Part shown: positions 1-11,372 of the stretch, one piece after another
Layout of the letters: every line of letters starts with the position of its first letter
How positions within the stretch are numbered: the stretch's first letter is position 1
From: Cordilura impudica
Taxonomy: Eukaryota; Arthropoda; Insecta; Diptera; Scathophagidae
Length of the DNA stretch: 64,000 nucleotides
Direction: 5' to 3'
NCBI GenBank assembly: GCA_963682025.1
Contig: OY821519.1
Span: 137,702,094 to 137,766,093 of the forward strand
Notes under the pieces: generated by a model
Seen by the model: only the letters and a program-made list of their open reading frames with translations
Told to the model about the DNA's origin: nothing
Database searches by the model: none
Made by a program: the position numbers and the translations under genes

Positions 1-195
1 TTTGGGAAAAAAATCTAACAACAAAAAGTAGGGGACTCGATTTTAACGATAGAGGTATGGTTCCTTCGGCAAATTTTCATGGAATAACCCATAGAATACG
101 GAAATCATAGGGAAATTGTCGAAAAATAAATCGACCCGCCCATATTTCTATGGTACTCGTATTATATAAAATCCTTGTAATAAAACTTTAAATGC

Positions 196-505
196 GTTTT
201 TCTCGAAATCACTTTTTAAAACTGGGGTGTCGTCGTATCGAAATTCGGAGGGCGGCGTTTTATAGGTCATCATGTCAGGCAGATCCTGAACTAGGACAAT
301 GGGGCTAAATTTTCTACCGGAGGAGGGGTGGGGCAAAAACTCCCCAAAACAGCTAATTTTTGAATTTAAAAAAAATCGCGTCATTTTGTCATTTTCGATA
401 TTTTTGAAATATCCTAGTTCAGAACCTGTCGGACGTGATTACCAAAAAAATGCCGTCCGCAGAATTTCGATACGACATCTGGTTCTCAAGAAAAACGACA
501 CCCCG
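196..505. repeat. Imperfect inverted repeat (foldback), arms about 196-296 and 412-505
   Basis: The left arm reads ...gtcgtatcgaaattc...ctgaactagga and the right arm reads its reverse complement, tcctagttcag...gaatttcgatacgac. The arms are diverged and separated by roughly 115 bases. The short open frames here run through the arms on both strands and look incidental. It may be an old foldback element; no target duplication was identified. Confidence 0.6.
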
Positions 506-1946
506 TTTGCCTTCTCATATCGTACCCTTTTTCATCGCTCTGGGAGGGGAGGATAAAAAAATAGTAACATAAACAAGTACGGAAAAAGTTAGAAAATTAC
601 GTCTACTTTTACGTAAAAAACCCAAAGTTGATAAATAGAAAAACGACTGAGCTACAACACTTTAAAAAAAATATATTTTTGTGGGATTGACAGCTAGGAC
701 ATACCTTAACCACCCACTTTCGAATGTTTTCGGGAATTTCTTTCGTCATAGGCATTTATTATTTATTTTTTTGTTTAGTGTGAAATTAAGGAAGCTGTGG
801 TATTATGTATTATTCCATAATAACTCCTAAAGAGAACATTTGCTTTTAGCTATTTTGTAGCTATTTTAATATGGGTTCGTCAAATCAAAATCAGCGTATG
901 TATACTTTTGTAACTATGCAGCAATACATTTGTTGTAGTACATAAACATAAACAAAAATACTATTTTGCACTGAACACTTTTTCCAAAAATATATAAAGA
1001 GAATAAATCAGTACTGTCTCCATTTTTCCACTAACGTAGTTTTAAATTGTTGAGACAATATTTACAGTCTTCGATTTCTTCTTTATCTTTTATAAATTCC
1101 TTTGTTTTTTAAAAAATGTTGTATCTTTTTTAAATTTGATGGCAATTAAGCTCTTAGCTCGTAAATAAGAAAACTCAAGTAACTTTTGTTTGATGAATTG
1201 TTTGTCCGATTCGTCAATTTTATTGTAAAAACAGGCTTTGAAGGATCTCATCCTCCAAATACTTAAATTTATGTGTACGTGCAATTATCTCATATGGCTA
1301 ATTCCATAGTGACTGACATGTAATTTAGAGATTTTTCTAATATAATATTATACAGTTAAGGTTTTTCATTGGTCATACAAATATACAAAATTATGCAGAC
1401 GGTCCTGAAAAATATATTTACCATTGGAAAATGTGGGAAACTATTATTGTTATTAATAACAGGGGGCAAAAAGCTGTCGTGACAGACATGACAATAAATA
1501 GACATCATCTTAGGGGATGTTTGTAAATCACGAAAAGCTCTGAAGTTATTTGTATGACAAATAAGTAAACGAAGTATTTTGTAATGTGACAGACATGACA
1601 CTGCTTTTAGCTACAAAACTACTTAACTACAATTTTCCTTTCTTACTGGAAAAATAGGGGCTATAAAAATACATATAACAAACTATTATCATATATGTAT
1701 GCCATTTGAACACCTTTCTTTGAAATGGTATAAATAAAAATTATTTTCAAAAAATCTTAAAATTGGACCTAAGGTTAACCTTTGCATGGAATTAGTCATA
1801 TGCTAAATTTTTTAATAAACGATATAAGTCAGCGAAATGGCTTGGGCTTCGAACGTCAGATTCACCTTTTGTACTTCTGATAAAATTTAGCCATAATTGC
1901 TTCAATGGCTCTTTCTATAGAATCGGCTTACCAAAAGTTGTTCAAA
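506..1946. other. AT-rich noncoding DNA
   Basis: No gene is recognised. A perfect 15-base direct repeat, gtgacagacatgaca, occurs at 1479-1493 and 1586-1600. Short open frames here have no recognisable domain and lack coding character. Confidence 0.5.
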
Positions 1947-2314
1947 TCTATAATATTAATAGGCTAGGCGATTTTTTGTTACCGATGTAAGTTTCACAGT
2001 TTTACCCTGATTTTGACAAAAAAATTTATCAGGTATTTCTTTTCAGCTGTTACCCAGATTTACAGATTTTCATCGTCTGGAATATTTTTTTGGAGTTAAG
2101 ATCGTTTTAATTTGCTACTAATACATACATAAAATTATACAATGCTATGTGTGTGTTTACTAAATTTGTTAATGTGTTTGTGTTAATGTGTTGAGTTTGT
2201 TTTCTTCATTTAAAATGAGTTCAATTGTGAAGCATACCTTTAGGGTCCTTATTAAATGAAAAAATAAAATTTCCTAAAATTTGCACTTGAATTTCAAGTG
2301 CTGGAATCTGCTAG
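1947..2314 (+). mobile_element. Non-autonomous Helitron, family E copy 1
   Basis: It begins with TC (tctataatattaataggc) and ends with CTAG. The host base before it is A and the base after is T, the canonical Helitron target. Just upstream of the end is a perfect palindrome, gcacttgaatttcaagtgc (2283-2301), followed by about ten bases and CTAG, the expected 3' hairpin signal. Three further copies in this window share both ends. It has no coding capacity. Confidence 0.85.
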
Positions 2315-2563
2315 TATGTATAACTGTGTTTAGCATAAACTGTTGTATTTAGAAGGCGCATAACACTCAAAAAGGAAAGCAAAAAGTGCCAATTTGACGC
2401 TTTTTAAAAAATGCGTTGCATATCAAAAATGCGCTTTTTGGGTAATTCAAAGGCGCTAAATCCATTTTCAGATAGAAGTTAAATATTTATATAAAAAAAC
2501 AATGATGGTTAAAAAAAAGTTATAATAAATACAGCAAAAAAAAAGAAACGCAATTAACTTTAA
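2315..2563. other. Short AT-rich spacer
   Basis: No gene is seen. The last four bases (2560-2563) are TTAA, the left target duplication of the adjoining piggyBac fossil. Confidence 0.5.
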
Positions 2564-4418
2564 CCCTTTGACTGTCCAATGCATCACATGTGATGCACAG
2601 ACGTTATGATTGATACGCTTGCGCATCATATGTGATACACAATTTGTCATATTACTTTTAACAAAATTTTGTATGAACTGATCAAAAATAAAGTGATCTA
2701 ATGGTTTGAGCGTGTAGAGAATGTTTTGTTTTTAAATAAGACATGAACACTTGTATAAGAAAAAACTTGAAATTTCCAGGATATAAACCGATAAAAATAA
2801 TTTTGTTTATCAATTTAATGCCAAGCAAAGAATTCGAAATTGACTTTGTAAACTGTTCTAATTTCATTTGTTTGTTTAAATAAAGTTTATTATACAAAAC
2901 CCAACTATCTAAAATTGCAATACTAACTCATTCAAACAATACTTTTCGATATCATTTTACACGTTTATTTGCTAGGCTGTAGTAAGATATCATTTGGTCA
3001 GAGAGGTTAATTCCACCATTGATTCGGTTATAGTCTAGTATTATGATTGCTTTTTAGACTATTTTTCCTTCACGATTTTTCCCCGCTTTCATGCATATTG
3101 AGACCATGAAAAGTTGAAATAAGTCTTATTTATTTTTTGTCTTGGTATTTCATTACCCTAATTCCAGTTGGGGTTATTGCTCCTGCAATTTCGTTTCTCG
3201 TCAGTTTGAAAGATTTCAGATTCGGCGAAACAACCCTGTTTGATCGTTATGTTCGATAGTATTCGGTATTTTTATTTTTTAGAACATAGCTAAAGGAATG
3301 ATGCTACTATAACTGTTATCTGCAACCAATAATCTTCCACCGTTCAGGAGATCTTCAGCAACGACTGAACCGCCATGGTCTTGTCGAGGTAATTTTTCAG
3401 ATGTGCTTTTCCCGCAGTATACTGATAAATTCTAAACGTAACGAGTCATATTACACAACTTGAATAATTTCATACCTGGATTTTTTCCTGGATTATATTA
3501 CTTTGTTATCCTGGATTATCCACTGTGCGAAATCATCCAGAGAAATATCTTCACCGTATATAGTTCCCGAATTTTTGATATAAAAGTACTAGAATTGGAA
3601 ATTTTATGTAATCTATCTTCTGGATTTTATTATCAGTAACGTACCAGTTCTTTAAAATCAGACAAAAATGATTGTAGTCCATACCAATATTGTGAAAAAA
3701 CGGATGATAAAATAACAGTTCCATTCTTCAATATTAGGATAGTTGATAGTGCCATTGGTAGTTATCAAACCTATAAATTTTTCATTTTGGTATGTGCGGT
3801 ATTTGACCACCTTTTCATGCGAGAATTATGACGAACATGATGGGATTGTGCATATTTTTTTGTTTCCAAAACCATCAGTTTCGCTGTAAAAAAATTGTCC
3901 AATTTCTCAATTACAATACGATTATTTAGACCACGTTTGCCAATAAAAGGAATCTTTTCTGCTTCTTCAAAGTGATTGCTCCACTCTTGCTGAAGAGTCG
4001 ATCAAATGTAGTTGTCATCACTACCTGAAGGGAAGTCCCCTTCATCTGAACTGTCATCTTTTATATCAATTGTAGTTTCAAAATCTGAATACCCAATTTT
4101 TGTTTTCCGACCGCAAAAAGATAATGGATCCATACTTCACTAATAAATTGATACCGACAGCTAAAAGCTTCTATGTTGTACAACGAACCAAAGAAAATTA
4201 CACACATATTTATTTCAGTGTTGCTAACACTGTGCGGCAAAATTAATAAATAGTAAAATATAAAAATGAAATGAATCACGTGTGATGCACATAATGTTTG
4301 CATATTAAATAGTTTAAATATTGCTCCGTGTATCACATGTGATGTACGTCATTTTAACCAAATTTTTACTGTGGACGTACGCTATAAAAAATAATTTTGT
4401 ATGGGGACAGTCAAAGTG
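2564..4418 (-). mobile_element. Fossil piggyBac-type element with TTAA duplication
   Basis: TTAA flanks both sides (2560-2563 and 4419-4422). The termini are inverted: ccctttgactgtcc on the left and ggacagtcaaagtg on the right. Subterminal palindromes built on CACATGTG or a variant lie near both ends (for example gcatcacatgtgatgcac at 2580). On the minus strand, decayed transposase is readable around 3300-3560, including NPGMKLFKL and LLNGGRLLVADNSYSS; the D of ADNSYS is at the position of the second catalytic Asp of piggyBac. Stops and frameshifts are numerous. At 1855 bases it is shorter than autonomous piggyBacs (about 2.4-3 kb). Confidence 0.85.
3260..4130 (-). pseudogene. Decayed piggyBac transposase (DDE_Tnp_1_7 family)
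   Basis: Reading the minus strand in broken frames gives peptides typical of the piggyBac catalytic core: a GKNPGMKLFKLCNMTRYV-like block, then LLNGGRLLVADNSYSSIIPLA, which corresponds to the block around the second active-site Asp. No continuous reading frame survives. The N-terminal acidic region and C-terminal Cys-rich finger were not confidently located. The gene is dead and lies inside the TTAA-flanked element. Confidence 0.7.
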
Positions 4419-4423
4419 TTAAA

Positions 4424-4760
4424 CTAGCAGATTCCAGCGTTCGAAATTCGAGTGCAATTTCTAGGCAACTTTATTTCCCAACTTAGGCAATCCACAAACC
4501 AACATTTTTTTGGTTTCTTATTATTGTGAATGAAGACTAACAAATTTAATAAACACACATAGCATATGTATAATTTGATGTATGTGTTAGTAGCAACTTT
4601 AAATGCAATTTACTCAAAATAACGGAAACAATTAAAAAATCTGTAAATCTGGTGAACAGCTAAAAAGAAATACCTTTCAAATAATATACGTTTGGTCCAT
4701 TTGGAATAAAATGGTAGAACATCGGTAACAAGAAATCACCTAGTCTATTAATATTATAGA
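4424..4760 (-). mobile_element. Non-autonomous Helitron, family E copy 2
   Basis: On the plus strand it starts CTAGcagattccagc and ends ctattaatattataGA, so on the minus strand it runs TC...CTAG between host A and T. A near-palindromic stem, gcgttcgaaattcgagtgc (4437-4455), precedes the CTAG. It sits one base beyond the TTAA duplication of the fossil piggyBac. Confidence 0.82.
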
Positions 4761-4852
4761 TTTAAATGGCATTAGAACTTAATGGTTAACAATCGGTAAC
4801 TGCACTAAATTGTAATCGCACCCAAGATTGTTTATTACACTGAGCTTAAGAC

Positions 4853-4900
4853 ACAGGTATCAAAAATTCGGCACAGCCGACTTTAACAATCTTAAGGACT
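4853..4900 (+). repeat. HINE family C 3'-end remnant
   Basis: The sequence ggtatcaaaaattcggcacagccgac matches in shape the 3' terminus of family C elements: end of the subterminal repeat, then the ATTCGGCACAGCCGAAT hairpin, here partly decayed. The body of the element is missing. Confidence 0.55.
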
Positions 4901-5005
4901 AGTTATCCACACGTTGTTAAAATGTATCCGTGCCGTAAATGTAACGTTAGCATTTAGAGCAGTTATAGAAGGTAAAAAGCGAACCAGCAAGTTGTTGTGT
5001 AAAAT

Positions 5006-5168
5006 TAACCAAACTTTATCAGCTGTTCACAAATGTCACGTACCAACGTAGCAGAAATCTCTTTTCAACAGTTTGGGACGTTCCGGTTACGTGACAGCTG
5101 AGTTCGGTAATTGCTCTAAGTGCTTTTCATGTAACAGAAAAAACAGCTGACACGTTTGGTTACAGTTA
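5006..5168. repeat. Foldback MITE-like element, family H copy 1
   Basis: The ends are inverted: ttaaccaaactttatcagctg on the left, and the right end reverse-complements to taactgtaaccaaacgtgtcagctg-like sequence. An inner pair (gtcacgta / ttacgtgac) extends the fold. The centre holds gggacgttccggttacgtga. A related foldback with the complementary core is at 37342-37470. No target duplication was found. Confidence 0.55.
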
Positions 5169-6437
5169 CTTGAGGCCTTTCCTCGCTATTGTTAAAAAAA
5201 AATCAATATAGCTGTTTTCAAAGTTTCTTAGCATTTTATAAACCATTTATTGACTTATAGTTTAGATCTGTGGAAAATCTAGTAGATTTTAGTTGAAATC
5301 TATTTCAAAATCTATACCGTTTACATTTACATTTTTGACATTTTGTGAGATTTTGTTTCCACAACAATAAACAGCTGATTAAAATAAAACATATAAACTA
5401 GAAATACCAAAAATAAAACAATAGGAAAATGGAAATATGGAAAATTGTAAAAAGGAACAGATTTTATAATTATATTGTGCATCAAAAATGAAAAAAGCAC
5501 AAACTGAAATAAAAATTTTGTGAAAAAATCAGCATTTATTAAATGTATTGTGTGAACAGCAAAAACAAATTCATTTTAAACAATTATTTAGCACATTGGA
5601 ATGTGCAAATGTCAGTATAAAAAGTTATAACTTTTCAATTACTAAATATTTTTTTATTCGTATTTTTTTTTTTTTTTTTGTTGTTAATAATTAATATTTC
5701 ATTTCCTTATTATTTAACTTGATTACTTTTGTTTTTAAATATCAATTTTTCAGTCACTGCGTTGTAATTTTCTACTACAATATTAAAAAAACACAGATTT
5801 TGTGAGATTTTGCACAAATCTAGTAACGAGCTAGATTTTGTTGTGTATGGGAAATCAAATAAAAAATGAGCTAGATTTTGCTCAAAATCTCGTATATACT
5901 CGATTTCGCTTAGATGTAAACACACCATCAAGAACATTAAAACAAATTCAATTACTTATTATTTTGTTTAATTAATAAAGTTTAATATCAATTTAAAAAT
6001 CCCACTTTCACATCAATCTAATTCCACTGTTTCATCAAAACCAATTGACCAAAATCAAAATTTTCATGTCGCCATTTTCCGAAGGCTAAAGAAGAAGTTG
6101 ATGTGTTTAAAATTTTTATTTTGAGTGTATCTTAAACGGAGTAGAAAAAAGTGCTTCAAAAATTTAAACGAGAATAAATTATAATGAAAAGAGTACTAGC
6201 GGCATTTTCAATAATACATAGTTTTTTTATATCGCAAAACTTAAAAGGCCACCCTTGTGTCAACTAACAATAAAACTTCAAAATCTAAAAAAACTATACA
6301 GAATCTAAATGTTTGTCAATTGTGGCTTTCAGATACAAAGAGTCATTGCAGTCTTAAGGTTTTTTCTAAAGGGAAAAGCCGTTTTAAAGAATACGCGTAG
6401 GGCAGATTTTCAGTGTTAGGTATTTTTTTTAACTTAC
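5169..6437. other. Putative intron downstream of the shep-like exon; AT-rich
   Basis: No coding exon is recognised. Two stretches (about 5260-5370 and 5785-5930) are dense in the octamer AGATTTTG and its complement and partly inverted relative to each other, probably another decayed foldback repeat. The segment ends at the splice donor at 6436-6437 (minus strand). Confidence 0.5.
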
Positions 6438-6922
6438 TCTGAACATAAAATTACTAAATCCTTATCAGTTGTACCCTCTGGTAAACCGCGTATATAAACA
6501 TTCGTTTTTGACAGCTGATCTGAACCTGTTTGCTGATGCTGCTGATGATATTGATGTTGGCTTTCAGCCGTCAACTGTTGTTGCAAATGTTGTTGGGGTT
6601 GGTGCTGCTGTTGTAACTGTTGTTGCAGTTGCTGTAGTTGAGCGGGTTGCTGTATACCATTCATATTTGTGGGACCCATTAAAATGTGTTGTTGCTGCTG
6701 CTGCTGTTGTTGCTGTTGCTGCAGTGTTGTTATGGATTGACAGTTATTATAATTCTGTCCCAGACTAGTTGCTGCTGCAGCAGTTGAAGTAACAACTGCC
6801 AGCGAGGGATTGTTGCTATTTTTTAAATACGATGATTGTTGGAAATTCTGTTGGTTTTGTAATAATGTTGATTGTTGCTTGTTGCTATCGTAATTGATTG
6901 GAATTGTATAGGGGGATTGGTG
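6438..6922 (-). CDS. shep: shep/RBMS-family RNA-binding protein, internal exon (Gln-rich linker plus start of RRM1)
   Basis: This 485-base internal exon is read on the minus strand. A pyrimidine tract ending ctttctttgcag gives the acceptor just above 6922, and agagtaagtt gives the donor, so the exon ends at 6438 in phase 2. It encodes about 161 residues: a Ser/Asn/Gln-rich segment, a run of 11 Gln, further Gln/His-rich sequence, then [20 protein letters not shown], the start of RRM1 with RNP2-like VYIRGL. That block is characteristic of Drosophila alan shepard and vertebrate RBMS1-3, single-strand nucleic-acid and poly(U)-binding proteins; shep acts in neuronal development and insulator regulation. 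No in-frame ATG is needed because it is an internal exon. The rest of RRM1 and RRM2 must lie beyond position 1. The Gln-rich linker differs from what I remember of Drosophila Shep, so a paralogue is possible. Confidence 0.8.
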
Positions 6923-7996
6923 CTGCAAAGAAAGTAAGATTATTTTATTTTCTATAAAATATAAACTAAGGAAAGGATATTGATTGGCTTTCGATCAATA
7001 TTAAGGGCCAATGAACTTTTAATACGATTTTCTTGAATTAAGTATTTTTCCTTCATTTTCTTTTATTTATTGTTGCTTTTAGTAATAATATGTTGAATTA
7101 ATTCATTTATGGGTTGTTTTCAAGGAATTGCTCACATTTACTACAGTGTGCATGTAAAAACCACAGGAAAAGCTATTTTAACATTTGTTGGCATAATTAT
7201 TTTACCATTAATTATGAACACAACACTGTCAAACAATAATTATATAAGTAAATAAGTACACGAGAGATACAAAACATACATTCTTAAATCCATAAGTACA
7301 TTCGTATGTATGAGTATGAACTCTATGTGTGTTTAAGTGCTGATATAAATTATATACAAATGTCTGTCATAAAATTCATATGCTTACATAAAGTGTCCAT
7401 ATATGAACATATTAAACTGCGTGGGTCAAATTTTAAGTAAACTGAATCGAATCATATATCTTTAAACACACGGTAATAACTGGAGCCAACGGTCAAGCTC
7501 GGGTAGTAAATGAGCTACGAGTACTCCAACGACTAGCTCGATTAATAAAATAAACATTTTTCATGTTGGAAGGCATGTATAACGATAATTTTAAATGTTT
7601 CGTATAACAAATATATCGATGGCATAATATCAAAAAAAGCTTAACTCAATTTTTTTCAATTTTATATATAGGTCACTTATTTTTTGCAAAAATATATATG
7701 TTGCGGCACGATATAAAAATGAGCCGGCTTTAAATAAAATACAAAACTTTTAACAGCACTCCTTGTGCATAAATATTTTAATTTATTAATTTTAAAAGCG
7801 AGAGCGCTTTAAAACAATCTTGTAAGCATATGTGCCCTTTACCGACTGACTTCTTCATTTTCTAACTGTTATCTAGTTAGCTATATTGTCTACGTGATAC
7901 ATTAACAGAGACCGTCGTGTTTAAGAAACAAGTTATTTTTGTACATATTTCAAAATGAGAAATTGATGAATATATAAACAAAGTTACAATTGTGAA
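6923..7996. other. Putative intron upstream of the shep-like exon
   Basis: AT-rich DNA with no exon or transposon that I can recognise. The stretch next to 6922 is the pyrimidine-rich acceptor tract of the exon. Confidence 0.5.
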
Positions 7997-8349
7997 TCCA
8001 TAATATTAATAGGCTAGGCGCTTTCTTGTGACCGATGTTTTGTTCTACCGTTTCATCCTGATTTTGACCAAACGTATATTATTTGAAAGGTATTTCTTTT
8101 CAGCCGTTTTTCAGATTTACAGATTTTTAAATTTTTTCCCTTATTTTGAGTAAATTGCTTTTAAAGTTGCTACTAACACATACATAAAATTATACACATG
8201 CTATGTGTGGGTTTATTAAATTCGTTAATGAGTTTGTCATCTTTCACAATAATAATAAACCATAAAAGTGTTGGTTTGTGAATTGGTTAAGTTGAAAAAT
8301 AAAGCTGCCTAGAAATTGCACTCGAATTTTGAGCGCTGGAATCTGCTAG
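7997..8349 (+). mobile_element. Non-autonomous Helitron, family E copy 3
   Basis: It starts TCcataatattaataggctagg and ends gaatctgCTAG, with host A before and T after. The 3' stem, gcactcgaattttgagcgc, is slightly imperfect. It aligns along its whole length with the copies at 1947, 4424 and 12210. Confidence 0.85.
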
Positions 8350-8814
8350 TATGTATTAATGCTTGTTTGAGAATTCGCAATTTAAGAATTTTAATGGAAG
8401 GTATCCCAATATTATTAGATGAGTGGTAAAATAATAATATCTAAATGATAAATAATAAAATAATAATATTCTAAATTAATAGTAAATATCTAAACATTTA
8501 TAACATTTATTATAATCCGATTATTGGCGGCAACAATATACAAACCAAATTTGAGAAAAATCTGTGCAATATTCTTGTTATACCCTATGTGGTTTGGGTA
8601 TAACAACTTTGTGCTGCTGATTGTAACTACCAAAAATATTTGACCTAGACCCATCTTTTATTATACCGATCGTCTTAGAATCACTTCTGTGAGTCCATGT
8701 AAACCTTTTAATCAAACTACAGGTCGAAAATATTAATATAAAGGGTGATCCATTTCGAGGTTCCCTACTTTTTTAAAGAAAAAAACACAGAAAGTTCAAA
8801 TTTAATGGGGAATG

Positions 8815-9567
8815 TTTATTATCATTTGAAAGAACATCCTTTGGCATTTATTTTTTGAAGATTATGTCTATCATATGTTGGCCGAGGCTACGTCTCAGAT
8901 GGTCCATCCATTGAGTCCAATTTTCGATGACTCGTTCGATCATTTCGACTGGTAATGGCGAATGACACGCGTGATGTTTTGCTCCATGGCCTGAATCGAA
9001 GCGGGATTGTCCGCATAAACTTTAGACTTTACATATCCCCACAGGAAAAAGTCTAACGGTGTGATATCACACGATCTTGGTGGCCAATCGACCGGCCGAA
9101 AACGTGAAATTATTTGCTCCCTGAAGTGTTCTCTCTATAAATCCATTGATTGATGCACTGTGTGGGAAGTGGAAGTGCGCCGTCTTGTTGAAACCAAATG
9201 TCGCCGAGATCACGAGCTTCAATTTCAGGCATCAAATAGTCGGTTATCATGGCACGATAACGGTCGCCATTGACGGTTACGTTCTCACCGGCCGAATCGA
9301 CTCTCCACGGTTTTCTTGTACACTCTCAGCTACGGCCGCTATATTTTCTTCACTGCGTGCTGGACGTGGTCTATTCGGTCGAATATTATCCAGTAATGAA
9401 TGCTGGGTCTCAAGATGGGTGATGGTGTTGCGAATAGTACGCTCAGTAGTCCGATTATGTTGACCGTAACTTGAACGAAGTGTACGAAACACATTTTTCA
9501 CAAAACGTGAATTTTCGTAATAGAGTTGAACGATTTGTAAACGTTGTTCAGGCGTAAATCTTGCCAT
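8815..9567 (-). pseudogene. Mariner-like transposase, internally deleted
   Basis: The start is intact: MARFTPEQRLQIVQLYYENS, the N-terminal helix-turn-helix (DUF4817 type). The frame runs to ESIRPVRT and stops. At that point it jumps to the distal catalytic domain in another frame (NVTVNGDRYRAMITDY), so the block with the first catalytic Asp (usually in FSDEAHF) has been deleted. The distal half continues in broken frames with DIWFQQDGA (second Asp) and PPRSCDITPLDFFLWG (third Asp), then a C-terminus ending about IDIIFKK near 8840. The loss of the first acidic residue and the frame change mean it cannot be active. Confidence 0.85.
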
Positions 9568-9596
9568 GATGAAATACCAAACAATACTAAACTAAA

Positions 9597-10377
9597 ACAA
9601 GTAAGAAAATTATAGTCGGTCTAGACGAACTATATGATACCCTATAACATGCGTTTAGAGACCCTATCTCATAGGCCCAACTAACTGAACATAGAAAATA
9701 TGCATGAACCAAATTTGAGTGGAATTTTTATTACATTTTTTGGCTGCAGATATGAAAAAGTTCATATCGGATACTATATCTATGTGGGGACTAGGCTCAA
9801 AAATGGACCGATCCTGACTATGTTTGATAAAGTCTCTTGTATTTTGCAAAAATATATATTGAGCAGAATCAGTGCAATATTTTTGTTTTTTGATAGATTT
9901 AAGTGAAGATCGGGAAGCAGCTCTATGTGGGGCCTATGACTAACAGTTGTCCCTTGGGGACCGTTTTTGGACTACTCATTAATGGATGTAATAAATGCAT
10001 ACAAACCCAATTTGAGTAAGATCTATATGGCAATTTGGATCTTATGGCAATTTATGTTGATTTCATAGGGGTCATTTGTATGGGGGCTAGGTCTGAACAT
10101 GGACCGATTCTCACCAATTGCAATAGCGTTCATCCTATGGCCGATGAAAGCTTAAATACAAAATTTAATCAAAATATATTCATATTTGCGACCTGCAGTT
10201 TGATTACAAGGTTTACATGAACACACAGACGGACTGACGGACATCGTTAATTCGAATCAATTAGTGATTCTGATTCGATCGGTATAATAAAAGATGGGTC
10301 TAGCTGAAATATTTTTGGTAGTTACAAACAGCAGCACAAAGTCATTATACCCAAACCACATAGTGGAATAGGGTATA
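9597..10377 (+). mobile_element. HINE family A copy A1 (Helentron-derived, DINE-1-like)
   Basis: It runs from caagtaagaaaattatag, through a decayed palindrome (agtcggtctagacgaact) and the subterminal repeat gataccctata, to tagtggaatagggtata. The (GTCY)n tract is short (cagacggactgacggac near 10225). It lies in the 5' leader of the mariner and is the youngest layer of the nest. No protein is encoded; open frames here are shadows. Confidence 0.85.
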
Positions 10378-11372
10378 CTAACATGACAGTATAACACGAC
10401 GAACACGTGATCTGTCAAAAAAAGGCTATTGAAAAAAGTATCTCTACTTGGATCACCCGGTATTTTAATGAAATTTGGTATATAAACTTTCACCGGCCAT
10501 AGGATGAACGCTATTGAAATTGATGAAATTCGATTCATGTTCAGACGTAGTCCCTATACAAATGACCCCTATGAAATCGACTTAAATTGACACATTTTGA
10601 AAAAATTTTGTACGTAAGCCCTTATCAGCCATAGCATGAAGTCTATTGATATTGGCGAAAATCGGTGCATGTTCAGGCATAGTCCCCATATAAATGACAC
10701 CTATGAAATCGATTTAAATTGCCATGTGATCCAAATTATCATATAGAGCTCTGTCAAATCAGGTTTGCATGTGTTTATTATATCCATTAATCAGTAGTCC
10801 AAAAATAGTCCATATAGGACAATTCTTAGTCATAGACCCCATACAGAGCTGCTTCCCTATCTTCACTTAAATCTATCAAAAAACAAAAATATACACAGAT
10901 TTTTTTCATATTTGGTTTGTATATAGTTTTTCAAAATATAAGTGACTTTACCAAATATTGTCAGGATCGGTCCAATTTTTGACCTAGTCCGCATATAAAT
11001 ATAGCAACCGATATGAACTTTGTCATATCTGCAGCCAAAAAAAATTAGTAACAATGCCACTCAAATTTGGTTTATGCTTATTTTCTATATCCAATTAGTT
11101 GGACCGAAGAGATAGGGTCTCTAAACCATGGTATCATATAGCCGATCTAGACCGACGATAATTTTCTTACTTGTTTTTTGATAGATTTAAGTGAAGATCT
11201 GGAAGCAGCCTTGTATGGGGTTTATGACTAAGAATTGTCTTATAGGGTTTATTTTTGGACAACTGATTAATAGGTGTAATAAATATACACAAATCCAATT
11301 TGACCGAAATCTATGTGATTATTTTTTTTTTTTGGTATTTACAAACATCAGCAGAAACTCAGTATAGCGTAT

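Larger units (their letters stand above)
8741..10460 (-). mobile_element. Tc1/mariner-superfamily element with internal deletion, itself interrupted by a HINE
   Basis: The ends are inverted (aagggtgatcc at 8741; ggatcacccgg at 10450-10460) and flanked by the TA duplication (8739-8740, 10461-10462). The transposase gene is on the minus strand and its 5' untranslated leader is cut by a HINE at about 9597-10377. Without that insert the element is about 940 bases, shorter than the usual 1.3 kb because the middle of the transposase has been lost. Confidence 0.88.
8578..11173 (-). mobile_element. HINE family A copy, split by a mariner (8578-8740 and 10461-11173)
   Basis: The left piece begins with ttataccctatgtgg and the right piece ends with the subterminal repeat, a decayed copy of the 18-base palindrome and ttttcttacttg. 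The two pieces join at the sequence that is continuous in the copy at 19153-19892. It is inserted between T and T of an older family A element. Confidence 0.8.
8537..11372 (+). mobile_element. Old HINE family A copy, split by a later insertion (8537-8577 and 11174-11372)
   Basis: The left piece ends ...aaatttgagaaaaatctgtgc and the right piece resumes ttttttgatagatttaagtgaag. In the intact copy at 22183 these sequences are contiguous, so the two pieces are one element split by the 2.6-kb block 8578-11173. Both termini of this oldest copy are lost. Confidence 0.75.

Noticed and set aside
6469..6768. Plus-strand open frame of 99 residues rich in Val and Ala
   Set aside because: It is the antisense of the CAG/CAA-rich shep-like exon; open frames opposite poly-Q are expected.
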